Assembly (NCBI GenBank): GCA_949358305.1
Contig: OX442315.1
Coordinates: 23,152,427 to 23,216,426, forward strand
Length of the DNA stretch: 64,000 nucleotides
Reading direction: 5' to 3'
DNA from: Strigamia acuminata
Taxonomy: Eukaryota > Arthropoda > Chilopoda > Geophilomorpha > Linotaeniidae
The notes under the pieces were generated by a model. The model was not told the DNA's origin. It ran no database searches and saw nothing but the letters and a program-made list of their open reading frames with translations. The position numbers and the translations under genes were made by a program. This document shows, piece by piece, positions 21,401 through 34,607 of the stretch (its first letter is position 1; each line of letters begins with the position of its first letter).

Positions 21401-24400
21401 AGAATGCTGGGCGTTTTGACGGATGTACATACGGTGTAATTTTCTTCCATTCTCCTTAAAACGGGCGAGTTTAGAAAATAGAAAATTTCTTCGAGCCAAA
21501 TAACCCGATTGAATATTTTTTTTAAAACAATGATTGGAGCTAGCTCTACAGTATTTCTGTTTCCGTGATATATTTGAAATGGGTTAAAGTGAGGAGTAAT
21601 CAGGAGATTCAAGTGAGGTAATTATGTGGGGGAAAAGTGATGGAGGGATGGATGTTATGTCAGTTGTAGGGAATTTGATGGTGGCCATTGCTCGACTCGT
21701 TTTTGCAGCATCAGCAAGGAGGCTGAGAGATTGATCTGGCATCGATTGGTGCAGAAGATGGGCATATCTTTGCCTCGCGCTGTGCGAGGTTAGAATTATG
21801 TGGAAAAAGGAATAAGGAGAGATGACAAAGTTGGAAGCGATAAAATAGGAAAGTTAAAGGTGGGTTTTCTTGCTATGGGTTATTTATCGTGGTAGATGGA
21901 ATCATTGGTGTGTAAAGTGAGGTGTAGTTGATTCGAACGTGCAAGTCAAGTAATAAAATGAATAATGAATAGGGTAAAATATCAAGTGATTTTGGCGGTT
22001 GCAAGTTTTCGAGTTTTGTAGCTGACGTTGTTGTCTCTCCATTGACGCGTCCAAATGAGCTGCAAGTGTTGTGCAGGGTGTTTGTATGGCACACATCATA
22101 TTGAGCTGTGGTCATAGCTCGGCACTGCTTTCAATACGCATGATTTATTCATGGAGGGGTTGAATACATCGGCAACACACGCTTCCATCTCCTGCTTCCA
22201 CCATCTTCTCATCTATTATGACATTCTACCCACCGAATTTTGACAGTTTGCTCTTGGGTGTAGGATGAGATGATGATGTTGTTGTTGTTATATTTCTGCT
22301 GTTAGTGTGAGATGGCTTTAATTTCGTATGCTATCGGATTTCACACGGGATGAGATGATGGCGTTTGAGTTTGGATTTTATCAAAACTGCATGGCAAGTT
22401 TATCATTTTTTCTCTCGTTTTAGAAATGAGGTTTGTTTGGCTTGCGGCCATTTATTTCGTTTTAGGGCCAAAGGAATTTACAATTACCGTACCTGTTTTT
22501 TTCTTCTTCTTGAAAAACAAATAAATAAGATTGGTTTAATTGTGCTTTTCTGTTACGTTTTAAAATTATTTGAATTTTAATAGTTTTATCACTACCGTAG
22601 TTTTAGATCACTTGTTTAAAATTTATGATATTCATGTTTTGGGTGTAAAATGAATTTTGAGCGCCAACACTTAATATCTCAATGATTGTAAGCAAAGTTT
22701 TCCTATTTTTTCCTTTTTTTAAAATAAAGTTTAGTGTATTTTTCCAGTGTTCATTAAAAGTGGGTATTCTAGCATGTTGTTTGGTGTGAGGACGGTAGGT
22801 TTGTGTGAATGTGTTGCTTTACGATTCAGTGGTGATTGTCTGCAAGCAGCAGATGCTTATGTGCATGCGCGGGTGGATGGAAAATAAAAAAAGAGAGATG
22901 GATGTGCCGCGATGCCAATTAGTCGTTTTCTTGGATGCGAGCAGGAAATGTACGTAATCGTTTTTCGAAGGGAAGACGTTTGTTGTCTGGCATTTGGCAG
23001 GAGAAAAGAGACGAACGAAGGAAAGGGAAGGGTGGTAATTTCAAATTGGATGGTGGGAAGAGATGGAGTTTATTCATTGTCATGTGTCTGTGCAAAAGTC
23101 AAATAAATATTCCTTTCGGCTTTGGAGAATGCCGATAACCGATTTTCGATGAGTAGGAAATAGCGGTAAAGCTGATGAATTGAGGACAACACGAGCAAAG
23201 GAGATTTTTTTAAATATCCTTTTCCGTCTCTTTTATATTGAAGGAAATATTATTAGTGATTGATTCTGGAGGTTTATCTTATTGTGGGATGAGCTAAATG
23301 AAGATATATTTTATTCCCTTTTTCTTGATGCTTTTAATATGAATGAAGAAGATAAAAACGAAGAAATGTCTTTGTGAAGCTGGATGACAATTTATTGGCT
23401 GTCGGGAAGTGATCGGTTGCATACAAGAGAATTTTGTTTGGTGGGTGCCATTAAAATGAATTATGTTGTGGTTTACAAATGGGTTTTTACTAGGATGATG
23501 TGTTTGTTTCTACGTTTTTTTCTCAGTAATGCATCAGTTTGCTTTTTTCTCTCTCTGCTTCTATATTTGACATGCAAATATTGAAATATTACGTGACCAA
23601 TAAATTGTTTTTGGGGTAAAATCCTATTACGATTTTTTAAAATTTTTTTTCTTTAGGATTACAAAAAATAAAGAAATGTTTTTGATGCAAAAATGGTCAA
23701 TAGTTTTTACTTTGAGAGTTTGAGTTTAAATTTTATATTAGCAATAATGAAAAAAAGATTTAACGTAATTTTGTATTTGCTTGCGGTAATTATTTTATAA
23801 TTTAGTCAAAGAACAGATTTGGTTTCTTTTTTAATGAAAAGCTTTAAGGAATTTGTATCTTGATGTCGTCGAAAGACTTTTTGATGGCTTAATTCTGTTA
23901 TTAAAAGCTGTAGCAGGCAAGTAAAATTAAGTTAGTATCATGTCGCTGTAATGTTTTAGTTTAATGTTACTATAGCTTGACAAATAGTGGGTTAGTTTAT
24001 GTAGCAAATGAAGATGAAGTGGTAGAGGGGGATAACGTGATGATAACACTCATTTTGGTGATGGGAAGTGGAGAGAAGGTTGACATGTGTCAGCAAAGAT
24101 TTTTTTTTTTTTTAGGTGCTTGTGTTTGAATAAATATTCTTTCCCCGCCCACACGTTAAGCGTTTTCATTATTCATAACCGTTTCATCAATACTTTTGCA
24201 GGAAAAGTGTTGAATAATTGATATTTTCGTGTGCCAAGCAACGGCAGAGATGGATAGGAAAAGGAGCAAAGAAACATCACTGTTGAAGTGGCATGTTTTC
24301 TTTTATGGTTTGCTCGACTTTAAGATATTGTTGACAAAAGTTTTTCCTTTGCAATTTTGGGAAAAATAACAAATGTGAGTCGAACGATTTACATTTTTTC

Positions 24401-24549
24401 CCCTCCGTAATTGGAATTCGTTTTAGCTTGCCCAATGAAATGTGTATAAAATGAAAATTGTATGTTGTTGCAGAATTTGTTGTGTTTTAAATTTGTTATA
24501 ATAAAAGTTGCGGAATTGATTTGGAATAAACACAGCGAATGATGGTGCC
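18448..24549. other. T/G-rich noncoding stretch, no gene recognised
   Basis: No convincing exon. Contents include a plus-strand frame at 18563-18892 of unremarkable composition, T-rich tracts at 19580-19700, a GA-rich patch at 20670-20700, a pyrimidine tract near 20957-20997, another at 21180-21230, and a T14 run ending in AG at 24100-24115. Confidence 0.55.
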
Positions 24550-24850
24550 GTGAGTGAATCAATATTCAATCCACCCTCTGTTCTTCTTATGTCTCCTCCG
24601 CCCCCTCACATTCGCTTCTGCAAATTACAAAGGACGCCACAGGTAAACAATCACGATGAACGCCAGCAGATGGCGTGGGTTCCCACGTGCAGCGTTTGAT
24701 ATTGCCCCAGAGGCTGCATCCTCCGCCTCCCTCTCTAGTTCTTGCACCAAACAACCCACTCCCAACCCCTCTCAGACCAACTTGCTAGAGAAGGTAGAGG
24801 GCGGTCAACAGCAACTGGACCAGAGTTCTTGGCATCTACTCCGATAATTT
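24550..24850 (+). promoter_or_regulatory. GC-rich island with CTCF-, CSL- and E-box-like sites
   Basis: Clearly GC-richer than its flanks. CCAGCAGATGGCG (24663-24675) fits the CTCF core CCASYAGRKGGCR at all 13 positions. A second, partial match with an intact 3' part (GTAGAGGGCG) ends at 24803 in the same orientation. CGTGGGTTCCCACG (24674-24687) is a perfect inverted repeat with a 2-nt spacer whose right half is, on the minus strand, CGTGGGAA, the CSL/Su(H) consensus. CACGTG (24684-24689) is an E-box. An ATG-started 63-codon frame (24656-24847) overlaps, with an in-frame TAA a few codons upstream of its ATG. A coding exon is therefore the alternative reading. Confidence 0.4.
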
Positions 24851-27800
24851 TCCATTCTATAGGAAATCAATAAGAAATTTTTTTTTTACACACTTTACAG
24901 TATTTTAATGGTAAATTGTGATAGTTTATAGTTGATTGCAAATTATTTTTTTAAAAAAAATTGCAAATGCTTCTCTGAATTTGCAATGTGTAGAAAATTC
25001 AGAGTTTTTCAATTTGTTTAAACAAACATTGAAGAATTGATAGAAAATAAGGTTTCCAATATAATATATACTGAAATCTTACAATCAGTAGCTGGTTGTA
25101 AACATTAGACACGTTTAATGTATATAAAAATTGCGAGTTTGCAAAAAATATGCTTGATTTTACAGTATACGAACGAAATACAAATATAATGAGTGCCAAT
25201 CATTGGATTTTTCTGTCCTCGCTGAAAACTATTCTTTTACTGGAATGTTTAAAAAGAGTTGTTAGACTAACTGATAAAAACAAAATTAACTATTTAGATT
25301 GAAACTAGAAGAACAGTACACGGCTTCCATTTAACTTCACTGATAGTTTTTGCTGTTAATGGTTTGCATTTTCGTCTTGAAGAAAGATCTGCATTCAGAC
25401 TCCATCCCAGATATTTTCAATTATTGTTTGTTTAATGGATTTAAAACAGATAAGCAAAACAATTACGTAATGCCGTAAGTTTTTAAAAAAAATCTTTAAA
25501 AAAAAAAATAAATTGTTTTGTCCATTTTTTTTTCTTGAATATTTTTTCCATTCTTTTAAATCTGGGCACATATTGCTTTTATTTATAATTCAGAGGAATA
25601 AGAAATAGGGGTGAAATAATAGGTTCATGGGGAGATATGTGGGAGTAACTTTCTCTGCACGACTTTCGTGTGTTGCGTGCAATCGCTCTATTATTGTATA
25701 AGGAGGAGTATCTGTTAGCTAAATTTTCCTCTCTTTTTCTTTTCATTTTCTCCCTTTTTTGTATTTTGACTGCACTAGTCCTACTTAGCGAGTATGGAAC
25801 CTTTTTAATGGGCCATTAGCAATTTCGAAAGTGTGTCTAAAAGAGGAGTTTTGTACACTAGCACCATGAAAGCTTAGCTGGATTTTAAATTTCTTGCTGT
25901 GGTCGATGAAGTTTCATTGGATCGAATGTAATTATGTTTCTTGCCCTTCGCTGTACTTTGGGTGCATTTTTTAATCTTATTTTCTTCGTCTTGGTTTTAC
26001 AATTTTTTTTCCTTACCACCTTTTCCCTGCCTTTTTCATGTTTAACTCCCCGTCCCCATATATTTTCACTTAATGGGATTTCACTTCTTTTACCGGTATA
26101 TATTTCATTCAAATTAAGTGTCAGATGTGTATAAGTCAATGGAAACCGTCGTGAAACATCTTTATTTTTTCGAATTCGACTTTTCGCAAGCTTTTTCTAA
26201 GTGTATTTTGGTTGTTCAGCGCTGATAAAGTATAAGCCTTTGAATAATTTATAATGTGTTGCGATAAGAAAATGCAATTAACTCGTGGGGCCTCTTAGTG
26301 AACATCTGTCCGTAGCCACACTAAAGAACAGTTTATTAGTGGACAGTTAAGGTGATTTAATCAAGTTGTGATGGTCAGAGAAGGGAATTTAGTTAGACGA
26401 GAGGTTAAGAGCTATTGATAAAGAAGAGAATGAATGAAGGTTGGTTAGTTTAGGAGGTTGGACATGAGTAAAGTAAATTTTTCTTTCTTTTCTCTCCTTC
26501 GCGAGGAGATGCTTTTCCAAATTGTTGTCTCCAGGAGTATTAATTTGGTTTTGTAGCCATCGGTGAGTTGCGGCAAATCCCAGGGGGAAGAGCGTCTGTG
26601 TGCGATGGTACCCTTGCTTAGAAATGGAGAAACGAAGGGGCATCGAACAGTGCGTCTCTTATCTTTTTCGTTTTTTTTCTTTACCTTCTCTTTCTTTTCT
26701 TCATGAGTCAACTTTGCACTCGAGAATCAAACGAACCGTGTTTCTGCTATTGAGGAAAAGAGGGAATAAGGGTGGTGGGAGGGTGAACAAACCTTGTGGC
26801 TGAGTTTATCCTCATGTCAGATCCTCTTCCTCTGTCCTCAGCGAAAGATCATCATTTCAAGTTTATTTCAATTACTAGTTGATTCCATTCACGAACAACT
26901 AATTGTGTAAAAAAAAAAAATTTAAAAAAATTTATATACACATTTTTTCTAAACATTAGACATTGTATTGATCAAGAGTAATTTAATGCCTTTTGTCATT
27001 TCGGTGAAGAATGGGAATTTAAAAAAACAAAAAAACATAGATACTGTGCTATTTTGGTCGTATTTACGTGTTTGTTGGCGCTTTTTTCTCTCTTCACACG
27101 TAGAGTGAGTGAAAGTTAGTTTGAAAAAGCTTTAAAATAAAGCATAACGAATGGAATAAAGACGCAGGCTGCTATGGGTGTGGTTGTATTCACTTGTAAT
27201 TTTCTGCCTTCTTGCAATTTATTTATGTTTACATCTTGTGTATGTACGTCCCGCCCTGTTCAAGATATTTAATAATACTTCCCACACCCGCCCAAATAAA
27301 ATAAAAAATAGAAATAAAATATTTCTAGTTGATTTGTCGGTTTGTTGACGCACATCACTTTTTAAATAATGCAAAGTGAAATGAAAGTAAGATAGTTTTC
27401 TGCATTTTTGTTCGAACCGAACGAATTAATTTATAATATTATTCAATTGATGATGATTGTGACCATGGCAACTAATTGCGTCATGTTATGCTGTGTGTGG
27501 TCGTCTCTCACGAGGCTAAAGAGGCAAAGAAATGGCGGTCATTAAGTTGACCTCATCACAGTTAACGACGCGATGCATTGGTGGAATTAAGGAGGATTCG
27601 CTTTGCCCTCGTTTATTTCGCTGATTCGGACGATGTATCACGTTTAGGTTGGGCGGGTCTTCTTCCTTTCTGCTGTTTTCCCCTCCCTCCTGCTCCTGGG
27701 CACCTGAGAAAAAATGGTGGACTAATTGGTCAGAGTGGACATTAACCCTGTGGGGGTTAGTCTTTGTATAGGGGCGTGTGAAGAAACAAAGTGAGTAGCT

Positions 27801-29931
27801 GATTCACTATCATTTGGCTGGATGGACGTTCGCTTGAATGGGCACAGTGCCCAAAGGGTTGCCTTCTTCTTTTTTTTTTTTTTTTTTTCTTTTTTCTCTT
27901 TTTAAATTTAGGATTTAATGGATGAAGTCTTTTAGGGATTGCAGAGAGTTTTTCAAATGTTTTAATTTGTTATTGTGCGCAAGTGTGAGATTAAGTGGTG
28001 TGTGTAAGTGATAGAGGTTTTTAAAACGATTTTTTGGGTGGTTGGTGTGTCGACAAAAGACGCTATTGGTGTGTCTGAAAATAACTTAGAATGCTTTCAA
28101 CATTGGATCAATAAAATTGTGCAGGGAGCAAAAGCAACACGGGAGGAGTTGGAAAAAGCCAAATGGGGGACAAAGCTTCGATTAAACTGATCACACAGAT
28201 TAAGTCGAGAAAGAATGGAGAAAGGAAAATTGAAATAAGAGGAATGCATGAGAATAAGGGAAAGCAAAGCGCTATGTGAACACAAAAGATGCAAACGCTT
28301 CTCTTCTCCGTGCTTTGACATTATGAAACGCTGTGTTGTGATTAATTACTGTTTCCCAATCGATACTGAATTCATTCATCTTTACAATCGTTTTGGTTCT
28401 GGTTGACTTCTCGTTTTACTCGATCAGAGAATGCGATTCTGCGATTTATTCGTTTTTATTACGTGCAGATTGGAATTTGTTGATTGTTTTTCAACTAATT
28501 TTCACGTTCGCATTCTATTTTTCTTTTTACTCTTGCAATGATAGAATAGAAAGAAGGCTTTGTCCTTTTAACGAGGTAACTTATTCCGGGTCTGGAATCT
28601 TAAATGATGCCATAAAGACACAGGAATGATGGTTTTAAAAATACAGTATATATATTTTTCTGTGGGCTTTCGAATTTATATTTTTAACTCATTCAGTCTT
28701 CCGCTTATATATAGAAATATACACAAACACATATGCAGTCGGAGGGGATGAGCATGTCTTTGCTTAAAATTCTCAATAAAACTTTACAGTGCTTCTTATA
28801 CATGATGGCAGCAGATGCCTTCTCCAGAGAAGCTTTTCCTCTTTCTTTATGACCCAATGGGAGTTAATATTTCTCCGAGTTGAAGTGTCAGTAAAGACTC
28901 GAGATGGAAGGTTGGATAAAGTAAGTTTCATTTATTATTAGCTCACTCTCAACTCATAGAGGAATGAGTTTGTGTGTTCAGCAAAATATAACGTATATTA
29001 TATGCACGTAGCTGTAAACGTATGTAAAAGAGATTACTGCGAGGAATTTTATTTTTACGCGGTAATTTTTTTCTTTCTCTCTCCCTCTCTCTCTTTTGGG
29101 AGAAATGTGGTGTGAAAATTTGATGTTGTACTCGAGTGTCGAATGTCATGTGAAAAATCGTATAAAGTTTGTTCGGTATTGATTTGTCGAGTTTATAGGC
29201 TTTGGCATTTTGATGTGAAATGACCTTTGATCTGTTAAGTTGGTTTGGGATTTGAAGCGTAGTGTGTTGTTGTTGTGCTTTGAGCCCATCGTGAAGCAGA
29301 TGCTAGTGTTTTAGGTGCAGTTGTTGATGCTGAATCAGGTCTCTTTTCCCTTTCCTCCGGAGGGATGTTTGCCAGAATGGAAACAAGGCAATGTATGTTT
29401 TGCATCTCTGCATAAACAGATAGTTGAACAAGTTTATTTTTAACTTACCTTTCTTTGAATTACTTTAAAAGTACTGGCAATTATTAAATATTAAATTGAA
29501 TGTAAAAAAGAAAAATTGTTAATGTTTTTTTTCCCTTTTTTTTAAATTAGAAAAAGGGGCTATTTTATCTACTTTCGGCCTCCTTAAGACCCCTAATTAC
29601 AAGCTGTAGTTTGCCTCTCCTAGTAAAGGCTTTTGTCATTGTCTACATGTTGCCAGCTCTTTCCACAAATTGAATTAGTATTTTTTTTTGTTCTCCTTCT
29701 AAATTCTATTTTCCATTTGCATGTGAACCTGAAGTGAAGGTTAGATTTGGGAAGGAAATAGTGAGAGAGAAATAGAAAGAGAGGTACCCTTATGTCCCTT
29801 CTTGGCTGCTTTTCATTGTGCTCCAATAGGGTAGACAAAAGGCCAAGAGCTATTGTCTGACCGAGAGAAGGCTGGCCATAAACAAAACTTCCTTGTTTTT
29901 CAAGAAAAGATTGCATTGCAATAGAATTCTA
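24851..29931. other. T-rich noncoding stretch, no gene recognised
   Basis: No gene recognised. It contains A12 at 26909-26920 and T19 at 27870-27888, the latter leading into a pyrimidine tract and TTTAG (about 27911), a 3'-splice-like sequence without a supported exon. A modestly GC-richer patch lies at about 27480-27740. Confidence 0.55.
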
Positions 29932-29967
29932 GGGAAGGGTAGGGTAGGGAAGGGAAGGGGAAGGGGG
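29932..29967 (+). other. G-quadruplex-forming motif
   Basis: Seven consecutive runs of three to five G separated by AA or TA dinucleotides on the plus strand, a dense match to G3+N1-7 quadruplex rules. If the plus strand is the transcript, it could also fold in the nascent RNA. Confidence 0.7.
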
Positions 29968-32900
29968 AAATTGTAAGACAGAGAAGAATCATTGAATATT
30001 TTTATTTACTCTTTTCAATAATGACCTCATAGTTTTGTTTGAATGGCAAAGGCAGTGATTGCATGCCTGGCTGAATGCTTACAATGCATCCAGAGTGGTT
30101 GATGATGTCGGGTGAAAAACAAGTTTTTTTGCGTAATGGCTTTGATAAGTTTGTTAAAGTTTGGGTCAATAATTTCTAATAGAGTTGTATTAAATCCTCT
30201 TTTTGTGTCCAATTATTTTTATTTATTTATTTTTTTTCCCCCTGAGTTTATCGGAGCCTGTACAATAATTGACTTGGTATCCAATTTGTTATTTTTTGTA
30301 TTTCTCTTTTTCTCTCGAAACCAATGTTTTCCTTTTATACCATCAGCTTTTCGTATCATTGGTTTCTTGTCTGTCAGTTGTTAACTCAATTGTTCTCCAA
30401 GCAAAAGAATGAGATGAGTAAATGTTCTCGTAGTTGCACACATCAGCTGAACATGTCTGAGTCCCGAAAGGAAGGAAAGTAGAAAGGATTGAAAATCACG
30501 GTACTTTTCTCTATCCTTCGCCTTTTTTATTTTCATTTTTTGTTGCTACTTGTGATGAGTTGGTGGCTAACTCATTGGAGAATCTGAGCATGCGTGTTTG
30601 TAATTGCTCGGAGCAAGTTAGAGGGACAGATGAGAGTTGTTTTTGAAGGGCAAAAAGGAACACTGATTAATCGACATGGAGACTAGCAGTGCATTCTGCA
30701 CATTGTATGTTGACTACACCCGCCTTTTTGTGATCATAAGGATTCAGCACCATGCTTCTTCTTACACAAGAGACTGACAAAGCTTTCTAACTGAAAATGG
30801 TCAACTAATTGCAGTAATAAGGTATTGATTTCTTTCTTCCCCTCTGTTCCCCCGTGTTTTTTTTCTTTCTGATGTCTTATTTTTTTGTATTTCTGGTTAA
30901 AAGTGCACAAAATCAATTAATTAATGATTAAAAATGTTAAGCTTTTATCGTGTTGAGGTTCGTCACCTTTTTTGAGGAAGACAGAATATAAAAAAAAAAT
31001 AATAATAATAAAAAAGAGAGGAAGAGGAGAAAATAAATTTATAATTGTTTCCACACAACACTTAGAATATAAATGGGCGTTTTATTTTGGGATAAGTTTA
31101 TTTGCATTCAAGTGGCTGTCTCATAGGAAATTCATATACAAATTACCTCCATGCTAATAATAATATAAAGCAATTGTAATGTTGGGGCTATGATATGAAA
31201 TTTAGAAATAATAATTGTATAATTTGACGTTAATTTGAATTTTAGTGACAGCTCTTAGCTGGCATGGAAAAAAAAATAGGAAATGAATTGTGATTGCAGT
31301 TTAAGACAAAGGAGGTTGAGTTTTGCTTTTCACAATTTTCCCATTAATGTGTTGTGTGTGTGGCTAAAGAAAAATAATAGGCCAGTCATTATGATTCTGA
31401 TCAGGGCGATTGTGTGGGTTTCAGTTTTAATTACTATTCAAGTCTATTCTGGGCTTTTCTTTAATCTGTTCTTAGAATGAAACCCTCATTAAGATTTAGT
31501 ATTCTTCTTTCATTTTACTTTTCGTGGATTACCTTCTTTCATTCTCATTCAGCCTTATTGGTGTCTGTCGCCATGTTTGGTTTAAGTGACAGGACGAAGT
31601 CTGATTTTTGTATAGGTTTTTCCCTTCTTTCTTTTTTCTTTTTCTTTTTTAATATTGTTAGTATTTTTTTTTAAGGGTAATACTTCTCGGTCTCTTTTCA
31701 CGTGGAAAACTCGTTTCGACGAGACGGTGTGGGTAGGGAGGGTTGGTGATTTTATTATTTAGAGATTTATGTTATTAATTTCAGAAGCAACACACGGGGG
31801 CCTAAATTACTCTCATCAGTGTCGCCTGAGCGGACTCCAATTTGCCTCAAAACAAAAGAGAAAGTTTGCAGATGGAATCATACTTGCTCTTTATATATTC
31901 TTTGTTTTTATTTTTAAATTTTAGGATAATAATTATTTTTTTTTTGAATGCGTGAAATGAAATATAAATAAATTGCTGGAGCATTGAAAGTGAGATGAGA
32001 ATAATTTTTATGGCGAATAAGGTTGCGTTGGGGTTATTGGTCAATAAGGATATTTTGCAAAAGATTCTTGAAAGTAAACATACGGCCGAAGCATCGAAGA
32101 GCCGTGAGAACTTTTACCTCGCTTGTGAAAATATCTCCCTAGTGGACCCTCTTCCTTGATTGGCTGTTGTTCACCGGAGGCCCATTAGCATGTAGATGAA
32201 GTTTGCTTCGCGTTCAACTTGCATCACAACCTGCCATTTGGCTCGCTAAGTCCTTTGTATTTCTATGCGGGAATAGCGACTGTAAAATCATCGATTGCAA
32301 AAGATATTGCTTATCTTATGCACAAAACCATACCTACACCGTGGCACGAGAGTTGAAATTAAAAAGTGGAATTCGGTCGTTTTTTTTTATTGGAAAAATT
32401 GTTTTTCATTTGTTTTATGGGGTTGTGGTGGCGAGAAATAATGTTGAGTGAATACAGGTGGAATTCCCAGTTAAACCTTTGTTTTTTGATTGGTGTGTAA
32501 GAGAGGGAGAGAAAAGCCTGCAAAACATATTGGATTTTTTTTTAAAAATTTGATTTGAGACGTAAGTCAAATCAAGAAGATTAAAAAAGAAAACTGTAGT
32601 TTGATATTGAATTGATTTGTAGGTATTTATACTTTTTTTTATCGTCCACAAAATTTGTTTACAAATTGTTAGGAGTGTTTAGTTTATCCAAAATGGATGA
32701 AATTGGAATTGAGCATTTGTAAAGTGAAGCCTCGAAACATTAATTTCAAACTAATTTTAAATAGGATTAAAGAAGACACATTTGGGAGTTGCGTGTTTTT
32801 TTGGGCGTAATTTTCCAAAACCAAATTTAAATTTTTAATCACGTGACATCAAGTTTTGTTCCCAAATGTACAATTTGGTTAAACCAAATACTTAATTGAA

Positions 32901-34588
32901 TTGGGATTGCGTATTGGGTATTGAGTAAAACCAGAGCACAACACGTGATTACATGAGCCGAACGCACGTGTAATCATTACCTGTGGTCAGCTTGATCCGA
33001 ACGACTTTTGACTTTTTTCAAATTGGGTGAAAATAACTGTCCTTGAATAAGTTGAATAGATAAATCTCTATAATAACTGAAATTGCATTATGAATAGGTA
33101 ACAAAAAATTAGCCAATTAACCGTTTAATTTAAGCGTAAAGGTGTGTGGACGACGGGTTTGATTGGCACCACATCATTATATCATAGTTCTAAGCAATTT
33201 GGATTAATAAAACAATCAATGGCTTGATTAAGACTGCATTCAATGGCTAATGGTGCCAAATTAACGTTTGCAGCCACTATTGTGATTTTTGATTTCGATC
33301 TAAGTTTTGACTTGTTTATTATAATTTTCATTTTATTATTGTAATTTTCGATTTCTGTTTTCAAATTGGCATTATTGGCCATTGTGAAAATTAATGTAGT
33401 TTTCCTAATCAGATCATTTATTGTTTCATTCAACTGTGTGCTGTAGTGATGTTGTATTGTTGTGGGGAAGTAAAGACTAGATGGTGGCAGAAGGTCGTTT
33501 ATGGGTTTTTGGTTGAAGGAAATACTAAAAGTAACTAACGCTTTATTATTGCTATTTTTAGAACGAATTTTGAAGATTGAACAGGATGGTAATTTGTTTG
33601 CAATATTAAAATGTTATTGTAATTAATTAGAAAAGCTAGTTACGGTCAAGCTAGCACGATATATTAATTCTGACAGTTGTTTCAATACTAATTTAGGCAT
33701 GAAATGGATTTAATATGAGAGAGAATATAGGAAGTAATGAATATTTTAGGGCATTTTATCTACTTCGAAATTTAAACGAAGGAATTTGATGAATTAAAGT
33801 TAACTGGAGAGTAATTGCTTTTTCATATTAAAACATCATTATTTTCTATTTTAAGTTACTCAAACCGACCCATATGATTTAAATTTGATTTATTTTTAAA
33901 ACTTTAAAATGGAGTGTTTATTTTTAAGCATGAGTACATTACGATTGCAGGTACAAATAGAGGTTGGTTTTTAATTCAGATTTCTCGGGTAAAATTTAAA
34001 TAGACGAAATCAATTATTCAGCGTTTGTAATAAAGTATTCTGTTTTTTTAAAACTAATCAAATATTATTTTACCATTTCAATATTTTATTCAAATAGATT
34101 TATGTTTCTCTATTTTCTTTTTGTATTTTAAATCTCAAAGTTAAACAAAAATAGTTTTCTTTTTGTAGTTCTTTAAATATGCAAATATCGAAGGGAGTGT
34201 TTACTTTTTGTGGAGGAAAATATTTGGTTAGTAATATTGCAAACAATAGGTTTACGCGAAAACACGGTGATAAACGATTCATAACTTTTCTTTATTTGAA
34301 TAACAGCGCAAACTGTACGTACGGACAAAAAAGAAAAATTGAGAGAAAAAATAACAAATAAATAAAAATGGGTTTTCCCAATTTTTTTCTCCTTCTACTA
34401 GTAAATAGTTCACTGTGTTTTTCAGTTTTGTTTTGTTTCATTATTGGAATAATATAATATGGGAAAAAGAGCAAATGTTTTGAGAGAACACTGCAACAAG
34501 AAAACAAGCAATTTATCCCTTTTTTATATTGTATTTACTTTATTTTATTTGTTTGGTCATCGTGTCTTTGTATTGGAAGAAGGAAAAA
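29968..34588. other. T-rich noncoding stretch, no gene recognised
   Basis: Contains long pyrimidine tracts on the plus strand (about 30220-30340, 31620-31670). No exon or RNA gene is recognised. A homeobox-type word cluster TCAATTAATTAATGATTA occurs near 30914-30931. Confidence 0.55.
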
Positions 34589-34607
34589 GAGAGAGAGAGA
34601 GAGAGAG
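34589..34607. repeat. (GA)n microsatellite
   Basis: Pure GA dinucleotide run of about 19 nt. Confidence 0.9.
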
